Assembly: GCA_949357655.1 (NCBI GenBank) | Contig: CASHTG010000020.1 | Span: 124,001 to 188,000 of the forward strand | Reading direction: 5' to 3' | DNA from: Parascedosporium putredinis | Lineage: Eukaryota; Ascomycota; Sordariomycetes; Microascales; Microascaceae | Length of the DNA stretch: 64,000 nt | In this document: positions 25,470-37,704 of the stretch, one piece after another | Position numbering within the stretch: the stretch's first letter is position 1 | Layout of the letters: each line of letters begins with the position of its first letter | Notes under the pieces: model-generated | The model's input: only the letters and a program-made list of their open reading frames with translations | The model's database searches: none | Told to the model about the DNA's origin: nothing | Made by a program: the position numbers and the translations under genes

Positions 25470-28400
25470 TAAAAAAGAGACATGAAAGGCGGCTTAATTG
25501 GGAAAGAACATGATGGTGGGGGAGTCTGAAAGGGGAAAGGAGGAGCAAGGCACTGTTCGCAATCCTTCGTAACCTCCCAGGGTCGCAGGACATCATTCTA
25601 GGCGCCCAGAACAAGATGAACCATGGGAGATCAGGTACTGGAAATAGCGGGGTGCTAAAAGGAGGAGGGGGCCAAGCTTGGAATACGACGACGGGATCAT
25701 TGTGGTCGGGCTTGACGTCCGTGGTGGTTGATGGACCCAGGCGCTACATTTGGACCGGTGGAGGATCAGCGCACACGCTGTTCATGTTCCGTTGCAACAG
25801 TCGCGCATCTTCGGGATCGGAGGCATGTCAACAGCGAAATACTCCGGAGGTACCCAAGATCCTCCCGAACCCGGGGGTTGTTTCTAGGCCTTGCTCAAAC
25901 CTTTGATCGTTTGAGGAGTCGGCCGCTTTTACGATCGACGAGATTCCAGTCGAGTCAGTAACTGTACAAAGTGGCATTTCCTCCACGACACGGGGGTGTC
26001 TCTTTTCCCCCATTGACCCTTTAACAGTTCAAATGATATCGGCTTCAGCCTCAGAAGTGACCCAGGGGGCAAAGAGTTGCACCGGTATGTTACCGGCTCG
26101 GCCATTCCAATGCCGGAGGGTGGAGGAAGAGAACGTAAAAAAGGAACACATTCTGCCGCAGCCAGCCGAGGACCCTCTTGAAGGGTTTAGTGCTTGATGG
26201 GTGGCGATCGGCCCCAAGACGATCGAGGTCTCGAAATATCTCGGGCCTCAGCCTTTCGAGAATACAGGGTCTCGGGATGTGACCGCTTGTACGAGATGGT
26301 AGGAAGCTTTAGACACTTAAGACTTCCTGTTCCTGCCCAAGCATCAGGGTCTCAGTTCAGGGTAGGCTCTAAATTTGGGGGTTCACGATGATGGGGTTAA
26401 TCCGGGAGCAGCATGTCCAGCCCCTGGGTGCAGTGCTGTCCCGCGTGATACTGGCGGCTACGGACGAAGGAGCTGGGGTGAATGCCCGGCTGACGATGAG
26501 GATTGGAGCCACCAAGTTGAGCACCCACTGTGAATGATAGGGTAGGAGGCTTACGCCGATATGGATGTAGCCTCTGGACAGACCCACTGCGGCGGCATCT
26601 TCACCATTGGACGGACTCTGAGCGAAACATCGGGAGCCATGGGGAAATCACGAAATACGCTAGGAGCAAAGATGGAACCAGATCTTACAAGTAAGGGGAA
26701 ATAGTTCACAACGGGGCAATTGAGCACCCGTTTACGCCCGCCTGTAGAGGACCGCGTCTTTGCCATTGAATACATCCAGCTCACGACGTGTTAGATTGCG
26801 CCCGTGAAACGCGACCCCATTCGAAAATCCCCGCTCTTGATTAGGAGCCAGCCCACGGGAGCTCAAGCTTTCTATTTCCAACTCACCTTATGAATTGGTT
26901 AGGACTAAAACGGGTTGGATGAATCTCGAACGATGTCGCTCATAAGTCTGTGCGGGATTGATTTGAATGGTGGCGTTCTCCCCCCCGTTTGAAACCGCTC
27001 ATCGTTCGTCCTCGAGAATACTGCATAGGAGCGGTGGATTCCGTGCGGCGCCTCAACGAACTAGTGTAGAGCACTGAACCACGTCTCGATAACCACCGAG
27101 TTGGTCCTGCCGCACCCTCATTTACAATGGAGGCTGACCGATCTCCGAGATGATAACACCCCTCGTCTTACGCGCTCGAGGCATCTCTCGGAAGAAAATA
27201 GGCCTCCGGAGAGAGAGACTTGAATGGGTTCAACTTGAAGCCGAGGTGGTCATTCAAAGCACGTGGTTGGTCGCAGCTACTTCATCGCGTACTGCCGGTG
27301 GGCTCAGGAGGAATCGGTGGCAAATGACGATCACACCGAGAGGCTAGGGGATGGGAGTATTCAACTGGCTGAGGAGCATCTCCACTCGAGGTCGCATCAT
27401 TGATCCCCTTCCCCGGGCCCTTTTTTTCCTTTTCTTTTCGATGTTGAAGGAGAGCGGAATGAGGCTTTTTAGTCGTGTCATCCAACCAGAGGTGCTCCCG
27501 CCGGACGCCAATGGCGGAACCAATACCTCCCCACCTCCTGCAGCCATCAAGGAGCCACCAACAGAGGTATCGGCGTTCGTTGATGCTGCTCTCTTCAAGA
27601 GAGTCCCCCTGTCCCCTGGACTAGCATTCGCGTGTGAAGCTTTGGTTTTCAATGGCGCTAGCTCCCAAGCTCTTCCCCCACCCAAAGGAGCGTGGCGTCA
27701 GGCTTCCTGCGTGGGATATTACGAATAATGCGTAGGCAATATTAATGGGTTAGTTGGAAGGAGAGAGGGGGAAATCAATGAAGACAAGATGAAAAGTCGC
27801 CCCAACTATTGTCAACGCTATCGATTTGTACAGCGCATCCAGCTGGCTTGCACCTTATCTATGTCCATCCAACCGGGCTCATTGGGGACGAGTTTGATGA
27901 AAAGCCATGGTGGATCCGACGCGTTTTCGAGGCCACCTTTTGTTTCCATTATTCGTCTCCCCTCATCCCACGCGAGCATCCCTGAGCTCTCGACGTCAGA
28001 GGAGAGAATGTGAGCGATGTAAGGTGCAAGGTACAGTCTCCAGTGTCATGTCAGATTTCTCGCAGACGGCGGAACACACCTCATTGCTTCCGCACACATG
28101 GGATGCCCGGGGGAGAGGATCACTTCTCCACTTGATCCTTCTTTCATTCTTTCATTCTCCTTTCTTTTTCGCCTTTTCCCTGATCAGCGAGGGCTACGGT
28201 CTTTCAATATAAATATGATGCATCGAATCCTTGATCAGCGGTGGAGGGGTGGAGTTGGCGCGTGGTGAGCAACTGGGAGGGTTTCTTCTGGCCGTAGGGC
28301 TAGAAGAGGTCGATCCTTTGGAGGATTGACGGCAGATTAGCCGATCCCAATGCGGTCTCTCGCTACGGTGCAGGTATGCCCGCTTTGTTGTGGGCGGAGA

Positions 28401-30702
28401 CATAAGGTTTTGACCGAGTTCCCTCTGGTCAGTCATTTCGCCAAGCATGCTAGAGGGCAAACTGCAGACACGAGGAACTGAGGCGCTTTTGGCCGGCGTT
28501 AGAAGCCAAAAGGAACAGGGAACCTTGAGAACGCCAGTGCACCCACTCCCTTGGACGTCTTCCTTGTTTGCGTCAGATGCTACCAATAAGCTGACGGAGG
28601 GAGTTACTAGCGGAAAGAGGAGAAGGAAAGTGAGATTGGGGTTGAAAAGGACAAAAAAGAGGAGGTCAAGATCCTCAGCCCTTTTTCTTAACCAGGGCTC
28701 CCCTGGCCTTGGAGCACATCCCCAAATCCTCTCGTTTGTCACGTAACCTAAAATCCGAGCTAGACATGGCGTAGGCTCCGGAACTTGAGGGCCAGACCAC
28801 GAACAGGGCCAGGCCCAGCCGTGACAGCCGTGATGGAGCCATAGATGCCTTGTCATGTCATGGCTTTCTGTCAGGATCAGCTGGCAGCCGCAAAGAAAGC
28901 GCAGATTGTTTCTTGTAGTGCATTTGAGTAATATGGTTAACAGCCTCCATCATAAAAACCCAAAAACCACTTCGGCACGCTCGCTCGGGACCTCGTGTGC
29001 CCTTGCTTTCGGAAAGGACATGTTTGGGCCCTTGCCAATGCAACTGCAGGACAGCGAGCCTTCCCGCAGCTCACAAGAGTTTCAGGAAGCTCTGCCATGT
29101 GGACTCCCAGTCATCTCTGCTCCGCAAGGTCCCAGCAGGATCCAGCGAGGGCCCACCACTGTTGGTGGAAACCAGAGCTCACCCGACCGGCTCTTTTTGG
29201 CCTCGAGTGATTGGGGAAGGATAATCTCGGATGGCACATCACGGAGCCCCACACGGTGGAAAGACGATGGTGACGAGAATGAGGAAAGGACCGGGGAAGA
29301 CGGAAAAGACGAGGGGACCAAGGGCCTCAGGGGAGAGGAGGGAGAGAGAGAGAGAGGGAGAGAACGGGGCAAAAAGGAAGCCGGTCTTGGGAGCGTGATA
29401 CCCTCTCCAGCACTTTGGAGCACTTGAGGGCCGTTTGCCCCCTGCCCTTAAGACTGAGAGCTATTACTGCCCCATCCAACAGCTGGAGTGGTACGTAATG
29501 AAAGAGGTTTTGGGCCGCGGGCCTACCAATTGGAAGAAGAGGCAAGTTTTTGATCGGCTGAGAAACACTTCTTCTGAGGCTCGGGTTGGTGTCTGGAAAA
29601 GAGGAGACACTAAAGGGCAATGCGCTGTAGCTGTCCGCTTTTCGTCGAATCGTAACGGACACGGCTAATATACAAAACGAAATGGGGAGATCAATGTGTG
29701 GAGATGTGTGGGCGGGAACGACGGGCACGGCGGCAGCACACCGGCTCAAAAGAAAGAGGAAAAAAAATTGGCAAATGGGAAAAGGAAAAAAGGACCGCGA
29801 AAACAAAAGAGGCACTGAACCCGACGCCCGATTTGTTCTCGAGATATGAGGTGAGGGGGCGTTTCATTCAGCAAGAGGCGATCAGAAGAACTTGGGCAGG
29901 AATAGGAGAACGACGGGCCGGGTGTTTGGTCGGACAAGTCAAACACGAATCGAAAGGTCGCGTTGCCATTTGCTCGCTTTCTGCGATAGCATTCATTGTC
30001 TAATGGGGGAGGATTCCGAGGCGAGAAGTGACATCGCCCGGATGCCTCCAAGCTCCTTCACCACTCCATTCAAGGTTCAAGGAAACATCTTGGTATCAGT
30101 CGATAATGGGGAGGGGGGTCTGGTCCGCGAGCTAGCTTATTGTCATCTCACGAGGGGCAGAAAAGAGGCGCTCAATCAAAAGGTGTTTCCCGGGGAGGGA
30201 AGGGATGGAAGGAATGAGAAAAAGTTTCGAGGCTCTATCCCGCATCCGTTTCCCTGTCCCGTCTCCCCTCGATCCCATCAATGCTGACCGAGGCTGCCTG
30301 CTGCCTTGATGCAGTGCATGCTGATATGACTCTGCCCGCCTTGGGGGAGCTTAGCCCCTACAGACGAGCATGGGAGGTGGATGCTTTGCAGATTTCGGGA
30401 GCAGGAAGGGTCCCAAATGAAGAGAGACAAAAAAAAAAAAAAGGGGCCTCCGACATGCTCCGCGCAAATGGATGGATCTACGAGATCTATGGCCCAGAGG
30501 CAGGAATATAGCAGATTGATGGCAGCTGCCCGTCCCGGAGAGGGGACATCCAATGTCTTTCGGGCGCAAGTAGCCTACGCACCCGCTCACCTCAGCCTTT
30601 GGCCGGCCCACGTCCAATGTTGTTTGTGTGTCCTCCGCCAGAATGAGAGATTAATAAGACCGGACAGATACTCGAACCCCTGGCACTACGAAAGAAGAAG
30701 GG

Positions 30703-30720
30703 AAAAAAAAAAAAAAAAAA
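30703..30720. repeat. Poly(A) tract of 18
   Basis: An uninterrupted run of 18 A flanked by GG on both sides. Similar A runs occur at 22,180 and 30,429. None is preceded by a recognisable retroelement. Confidence 0.9.
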
Positions 30721-30851
30721 GGTGCTCCCCGAAGCTGTGTTGCGGCCCACAACGGCTCCGTTGAGCCAGCCACAGCGCAGCGGCTGCGTAACCGAGCTGT
30801 CCCGTTCTCGATCCCCGTGGCCGGGTCCCCTCTTCTCCCCTGTCATACACT

Positions 30852-30866
30852 ACACACACACACACA
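30852..30866. repeat. (AC)n microsatellite
   Basis: A short AC dinucleotide run continuing into CAAGCACACAAGCACA. It lies 0.85 kb from a complementary GT run at 31,721. Confidence 0.85.
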
Positions 30867-31720
30867 AGCACACAAGCACAGCTCACACCCACTAACACCT
30901 GAGGCCGATCATTGCCACCCTTCTTCCGTTGCGGGAGCGTGCTCGCGACACGAAAGGTACCTCTCCCCAGAGAAGGGAGAAAAGATAGAATCCAAGGCAG
31001 GCTAGAGGCCCCAGGCTGCATTCGCGAAGCTACCCTGGGGTAAGAAAGCTCGTTTGCTGTCACCAAGCTATTCTTTCCCTTTTTCTTTCCAGGGAGCTCT
31101 CCATTGTTCAATCACCACCTACAATCCTGGCCGAGGCTGCTCCTTGCAAGCTTCAGTGCACCTGGGGCAGGCCCACACTACGGGCACAAGGCGGCCTTCA
31201 AAACCTAGACGCATATGCGCGACGCGATGCCCATCTCGCGCTGCCCTTGTCGTACGGGGGTGGACAGATCTCGTGGAGCCAAAAAAGGGTTGATGAGATG
31301 ACATGTGTACCCATCCTCTGTGTGTCCGTGTCTGTGTGCGCGTGTTCCCTGATGTGTGCATGATGGGGAAGGAGGAGGCGGCAGTACACATGGAGGCGGG
31401 CATGGTCTGTGAGAAGACGGGCAGAGAGGGTCGACGCGGGAGGGTGCATCCTACTTGATATATTAACTCCTGTCGAAAAAGGAGGGAAAAAGAAAAAAAC
31501 CTTCCCTTGCGCCTTGCGGGGAAGCGAAAGGAGGACATGTCCGCCGCTATTAAACCGGCCAAGTGTCCAGCCCTGGGCGACGAGACAAGGAAGAAGGATT
31601 TTCTTTTTCCCCATAATGAAGATTTACAAATCTGGACACGAAGCATCCTTTCTCTTCGGTCTCACTGCAGCATGCAGAACGCGCAGATGGCGTCTCCTGC
31701 AGCCCTCAGCAAGTGTGCGT

Positions 31721-31754
31721 ATGTGTGTGTGTGTGTGTGTGTATGTGTGTGTGT
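31721..31754. repeat. (TG)n microsatellite with one interruption
   Basis: TG/GT dinucleotides interrupted once by TATG. Further GT-rich sequence lies at 31,318-31,365. Confidence 0.9.
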
Positions 31755-33975
31755 CAACCCAACCTACACTACGTATATATAACTACGTACATGGCACTGA
31801 GGGCGACGACGTGGAGGTGCTCTTTTAATAACAAGCCGCGCTCGTGCCGAGTTCAGTATTGACCACCCCATCGGCGGCCGGTCAAGCTCAAATTAGCCAC
31901 TAGGGGAGCACGGCAGCCCCTTTGGACGCGCATTGGCTAGTATCGAGATATTAGCAGAGAGAACGTGGTTCAATCTCATTCAGAGCCCGCTCGCTCGCCT
32001 GTGGCAGGTGAATATTGAAAATGATGGGATGGGATGGGATGGGGGAGAGAGAAACGGAGAATGCTGCACGGCGTCTCTACCGAGGTAGTGTTACATTTCT
32101 TTCGAGTTTATGCGAGGAATCGACAGCTTTGAACTGTCTCCATGTTGGCCCTCAATGGTGCATACGATGGATTCCCGCCAAGTGGAGCAGGAAGATGTTC
32201 GTTCCGTGTCGAAATCAAGGTTGCTCAATGGCAATGGAGCCAGGAGGTGGATCTCGATGATGCCTTGGGAAGTGGCACTAGTATTACTCCGCAGGTCTTC
32301 GATTCGCTAGACCCGTCCGTCTTGCCCTCTTTTAACCTGATTCCCTCCCTGCTCACCCCGGACATCAGCTGGGCTCTTGGGCTGGATGCCGAGCCGAGAC
32401 CTCCTGATGAGCGTTGTGTCTTTGAAAAGTGACACTGGAGGACCCCTCTGTGGAGCCTCTTGTTTGAGAAACTGGCCTCGCCTCGTGCCCTCCTACGTCC
32501 CTCAAAGAGCCAAAGAGAGAAAGGGAAGGAAGAAGGAAGGGAAGAAAAAACTATTAGATCCACTTTAATATACCGCCAGGGTCCCTACAGGCACGATTCC
32601 TCTTCAGAGTATTATCAGCAATAGACGAAGGAAGGGAAAACCAAGTAGCGATGCCGATCGTTTGGAGTTCCGAATTCGTTTGTTTTGATGTTTAAAAGCA
32701 GACAAGCTTTCCCGTAAGAATCAAAACAGTCGAGGCCGCCAAAGATGGCCGGCCGGTCACCTTTATCACATCCCACACAGCTGGAAAATTGATGGGAGTG
32801 GGTGGATGGGGATTTGGGGGCCAATCGCGGAGGTTCACCACCGGTACTCTCTGGGAGTTGGAGATCCACGAAGGTCGATTGATGTGCTGGCCGACCCGTC
32901 TTCTCGGCCACCGTGACTTCCAATGTTGACCCTAGCGCCGTCTTCGTTGCCACCAGTTAGCCAGTCATCAAATACTACCACTGACTTGTGGCAAGCAGCG
33001 TGGCAGTAGTTTAAGCTGGCTGCGCTACTGGGCGTTGTGGTATGGAGCAACGCACGCCCAGGCCCGTCTTGCCCGACAAGCAAATGCTGTGATTTCGTCA
33101 TTCCTTCTTATCGACTCGATCCGGCGAACGAGCCCGAGCCACGTCCCCTCTGATGGCCTTGACGGTCATCAGTCCACGAAAGCTACACGATGGGCCTGCT
33201 GGCCAAGACGTCCCCGCCAGCTACTGCCATGGTCTATCCTACAGGTGCTGTTTGCGGGGGATGGCTCGTGATGTCAACCAACATTGCCTTCTTGCCCTTT
33301 GAGGCTAGGTCTCGACTAAGCAGAACTGGTTCAAAGCTGGATCGAGGGCCACCACAGGCGAAGAATATATTTCGGAGGACGGGTCTTGAAAATAAGCCCA
33401 TGGCGAACATGATGATTTAAGCCGGAACAAGTGGTCGCGAGTCGCCTTCCGGGTATCCGAAGTTCGCTGAGACAGTCACAAAAGAAGGGAAATAAAAATA
33501 TTAGTGTTGATCGAGTCGTTTGATGCTCGAGGTATTCGTTCGTACACTAGCATCATTGTCACACTTCGAAACTCGCGCCTCGATCTAGACTAGGGAAGGT
33601 CACCGGGAACAGGGGGAGATCCTGGATAATAGGCGTTGTCCCGCCATCATCCCTGCTCGAGAGCGACTCTATCCCGTGTGATCCTGGCACGAAAAATAGC
33701 ATTCAAAGGTTTTTCCAAGGATCTGCTCGGGTTTTGCAGGGTCAGGGCAGCAGCCAATCTTCTGGTGCATTCTGTCTCGCTGAAATAGGTGTGGAATACG
33801 GGAGGGGGAGGCGCGGAGGTGGGCCTTGCTAGCTTGGGCTGATGGCCCGTCATGCTCAAGCCAAAACCTCTCGGCACCGCGAGCCCGTGAAATGATGGGT
33901 TCAAGTGTTGTGAGCTGCTTACAGTACAATGGATGTATCATTGATCCATAGATCCATGGAACTCAAGAAATGAGG

Positions 33976-34081
33976 CACTGATACGCCCAAACAGAAGGAG
34001 GAGGCTCGAGAACGATGCAAGTACATATGAAGTGATTTTCTCCTTCTGTTTCTTCTTGGTCACTGCTCGGGCGTATCAATG
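33976..34081. repeat. Nested inverted repeat (potential hairpin)
   Basis: CACTGATACGCCC at 33,976-33,988 is matched, with one mismatch, by the reverse complement of 34,069-34,081. Directly inside, AAACAGAAGGAG at 33,989-34,000 is matched exactly by the reverse complement of 34,040-34,051. The right arm carries about 17 extra bases between the two blocks. The structure could be a decayed palindrome or the remains of a small foldback element. No target-site duplication is evident. Confidence 0.7.
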
Positions 34082-36865
34082 CTATTATGTCTTGTTGTCG
34101 TCAAGTCTTGCACGTCACTTGCTCGACCTTGCACTACGTCTACAACTGCAATAGGCCAGCACGCTATTGCTTGATTTTGGCCCCCATCTGGGCCATTCAA
34201 CGGACCGAGGCGCGTGTCCCAGAGCGAGTGCCTAATTATACTTCATAGACACTTGGGGAAGTGGTGTCTCGGTTTTCATGCTCCTCCCGGGCTCTTCATC
34301 GCGGTCAGCTCTGCTGTTCAACCTGGAGATAAGGCAAGTGGCGATCGACATCCGTTGGCGGCGGAGTGGAGCTCTTGCTCCCAAGGCAGTGGGTGGGCAT
34401 TGATTACGTCGTAGTACTTGTACGTCTTCTTTTTCAGCCCGCCAGTGCTGGTTGTTTGTTCTTCGCTTCGGTCTTCATTGCAGTTACCCATGCTAGCGGG
34501 GGCGTGATAGCGAACGAAAAGGACGACTCACCCGACTCTTCAGAAAGAACGGAAAAAGAAACGAAAACAGGAGGGAAAAACACACGCCCCACCCCAAGGT
34601 ACAAGTAAAACAGGCCGATCTAATAAGATCGCCGGCTTCGATCTCGCTGGGGTCTGTGGCTGGCCCTGGGAGTATGGCCGTCCTGCATGTCCTCGGACAT
34701 GTGGAACAACAGCGCGGTGTAATAATAATCTCCTCTAGAGCAAGTAGCGTGTCTCTGTTAGGCGCAATGGGAGGAGGACGCCTCAGTCACTAATCTCCAA
34801 GGGCCAATCTGGTGGATCCATGGAAATGGCTATCTGACACAAAAGCCGACAGAAGCACGGAGCGGCCACCGAACCTGGGAGGTCTCGAAGGCGGCTGTTT
34901 GAACAAGGAATCGAGAAATCGTCAAATTAGCTGTCGCTTGTGTGGTAGCCCCGAATTGTGGTAATTGGGCCACAGCACACGAAGTTGCCCGGTCTCCTGC
35001 TGCAGCTCACCCTCCCTGGAAGTCTTGGTTGTTACTTCTTGTTCGAAGCTTGACTGTTTGTGGGTGGGACGCACATGCTCCCTCCAGTTCCAAGTCAATT
35101 TCGGCGGCTCCTACCGATTTGGCATTACTGGTCAACTTGATTTGACCTGCAGCACAGAACAAGTGCTTAATAACCAAGCCATCATCCAATTCATGCTCAA
35201 TACCCTCCAAAAGGACCATAGCAACGTGCTGTTTGCTTTCGTGTGGCCAAGGATTGATGTTCCATTCATTGATCGGTGCATGAGAGACGAGGCGGTACGA
35301 CTACCTGTCCCGAGGAGGGCATTATGATCATTCAATGCTGTGTGATGGCCCTCTTCCTTTCTTTATATCAATTCTTATTCGTCTCGATGGACCGCGGGGA
35401 GAGGCAAACTTCACTGGGCCTGTCAAGCCTGTCCCTTTCTCGATCACAAGTATTGCACCCTACAAGTAGTAAGAATGGTATCATCAAATTCGCCTGCGTT
35501 TTACCTTTTCACTCTCTGGGTCTATTTCCAGCCCACTTCATTGGGAAAATCTTTATTCCTTTCTCGCCCTTTCCTCGTTCCCACTTCCCCCTGTGACGAG
35601 TGGCCAGTAACGAGTGGCCAGTGCCGACGCAATCTGTCTCGACGCGAGATGGCGGCATGCCGTGTCGACCGAGTGGTAGCGAGCGAGACTTTGCCCTCTC
35701 CAGACGTGTTCTAGGGGCCAACTAAGCCCAAAAGAACCAAGAGTTGTCGTAGATTACAATGGGCGGTAGGAGATCCTTGATGTTTTGAGCAGAAGCTTGC
35801 CCCGTTTGGTGCGTCGAGCAGCAACTACCATCTGGTTTCGCCTGGGCATATGTTCCTCCCCCACTCACCTGGGCAAGACGACCCACTGAGGCGAGACTCT
35901 GGGGATCACTTGCAATTAATCCAGGACGATGGCGAGACTTGATGAGCTCACCAGGGACGCCGGCACAATGCCAGACCGAGTTCGGGTATAATATGTATCA
36001 CAAAGGCCCTTCCATTTCCTCCACCCCCATTAGAACACTGTGCTGTGAGTTCCCATTCTCGGTCCGTATTCCGTGTTAATTGAGCGAGCCTGTGTTCCTC
36101 CCCTCATCGAGGGACGAGAGAAAGAAACAGGAGAAAGAAGAGGAAGGAAAGAGGACGCCCGTGCTGGCCTTTGCTTCTTGGTGCCCACTATCGCTTCCCT
36201 TTTCCTTTCTTTTTTTCATCTTCTGAGGAGTCGCGTCCTCTGCTGCATTGTGGTCGCTACGACCGCGAGAGGCAGTCGGGACCGAAGCAGCCGCCAGGGC
36301 AGCAGGAGCTAGTCGAGAGATTGGCGCGGGATTCAGCAGGTAATTTGTGTGCGTCCCCACGACACAGCGCTGGGCAGGGCTTCATGCATTTTAGCTAGGG
36401 AAAATAAAATTGCATGTACTCTACATTGGCCGGTGCTGACGGGAACACTGGACGTCATTGGGCGTGGAGGGCTCGGGGTCCGCTGCATGGCTCGCCTCTG
36501 GGCAGCAACTGGGGAGTACTGTCCCTCAAGTGCTGAGGTTCTGAGGCAAAGCCCGCCCCGGTCTCTGGTTCGGGGCACTGACTGAAACGCCCAACCCAGC
36601 AACAGGTGGTCCTGGTCTCGATTATCTGGTCCATGTTCAATGTCCATCCATGTACTGTACACCTCGCACCCTCAGCGGTCGGCCATGCTGCGACTGTGCC
36701 TGGCTGTGCCGCCCTGGAGGGTTGGTGTACACTACCAGACGACCAGACGCTCCTCGAGTGCTCCTCCTCGGTCGCCTGGTGAGTGGAGCTGGGTACTTTT
36801 AACTGGCCCGTGGACTCGCACTCAACAACACGTACAGGCGCTGTTGCTTGTCGCTGCGTCGCGTT

Positions 36866-36891
36866 CCTGTTCCTGTTCCTGTTCCTGTCCT
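36866..36891. repeat. TTCCTG hexanucleotide repeat
   Basis: About four copies of TTCCTG in tandem, some 0.8 kb upstream of the ATG at 37,705. Ordinary microsatellite. Confidence 0.75.
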
Positions 36892-37704
36892 TCCTTCCCA
36901 TCATCTCCTCGGCCTCATTGAGCACACGCCCGCCGCTCAAAACACGCCCCTCCGACCAAACCAAAATACCCAGACTGGTACAGTACACACGACCCAGGCC
37001 AAATCAGAATTGACATTGATACCTGCAACTCGTTCATCTGCTTCTAACCGTGTTTCCCTCATCCGCTCGGTCCCTTCCAAGGTATCTTGTTATTCCGCTT
37101 GATTCCTCATATACACACTCTTGTTCTACTATTTTTTTCTTCTCCCACACGTCCTTGCCTTTTTCTTTCTTCTGTGCTGTTGTTTTTCCTATCCTCCAGT
37201 TTTCTTTTCTTTCAATCCTCACGAATCCACGGTGGGCGTGTTTCTTCCCCCACCCCTTCCTTTGGAGACTGGTGTTTCTTGCCTTCTGGGGACTTTCATT
37301 TCCTTTCTTAATCCACCGAGCCATTGGAGGGACTGAAAGGCGCGACGAAACAGCGAGTCGACTCTTGTCCCCTAGACGAATTTCTCCCGCAGCCCCAGCA
37401 CCGTCCGCGGTTTAATTCTCGACTCCTTTCCTCCACTGCCCGGGTCCGCCTCGCCGTCATCAAGCAGATCCAACATCGACAGCCGATCCCGACGCGCGAA
37501 CAAACCGTCTCCGAAGAAGAAGAAAAAGAAAGAAGGGAATTTTCGAGGTCTCGGACGTGGGAAATTGACAATGTCCTGAGAACGATGCTTATTCTGCCGA
37601 CTTATCTGGAAACCATAATACGCAGCCTCCACCACCCGCGCACATGATCCTCTTCCCTTCGCGTTTTACCTCCTCCGTCGAGTAGGGCTTCTTCCCGACT
37701 GAAG

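Larger units (their letters stand above)
19999..37704. other. 17.7 kb interval without a supportable gene
   Basis: I find no conserved domain, no multi-exon structure with matching phases and no long frame between GCN20 and the gene at 37.7 kb. Frames here are short, on all strands, and often translate simple repeats. Contents worth noting are the GCN20 promoter (about 20,000-20,500, with an E-box), a 79-nt purine-only tract at 21,628, (TC)28 at 25,411, poly(A) at 30,703, AC and GT tracts at 30,852 and 31,721, a nested inverted repeat at 33,976-34,081, and a C/T-rich leader from about 37,020. I recognise no transposase or reverse transcriptase. Single-exon genes for short secreted proteins or non-coding RNAs could still be hidden. 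Confidence 0.6.

Noticed and set aside
26369..26784. Possible decayed membrane-protein or P450 gene on minus (hydrophobic LLPYHSQWVLNLVAPILIV stretch)
   Set aside because: No heme-binding or ExxR motif, and frames cannot be joined into a known family even allowing for indels.
28194..28856. 220-codon minus-strand frame in the gene-free interval
   Set aside because: Composition is irregular, no domain is visible, and it translates simple-repeat and purine-rich stretches.
19999..37704. Transposable element as explanation for the gene-free interval
   Set aside because: No transposase, integrase, reverse transcriptase, long terminal repeats or target duplications were seen. A decayed element cannot be excluded without a genome-wide repeat search.
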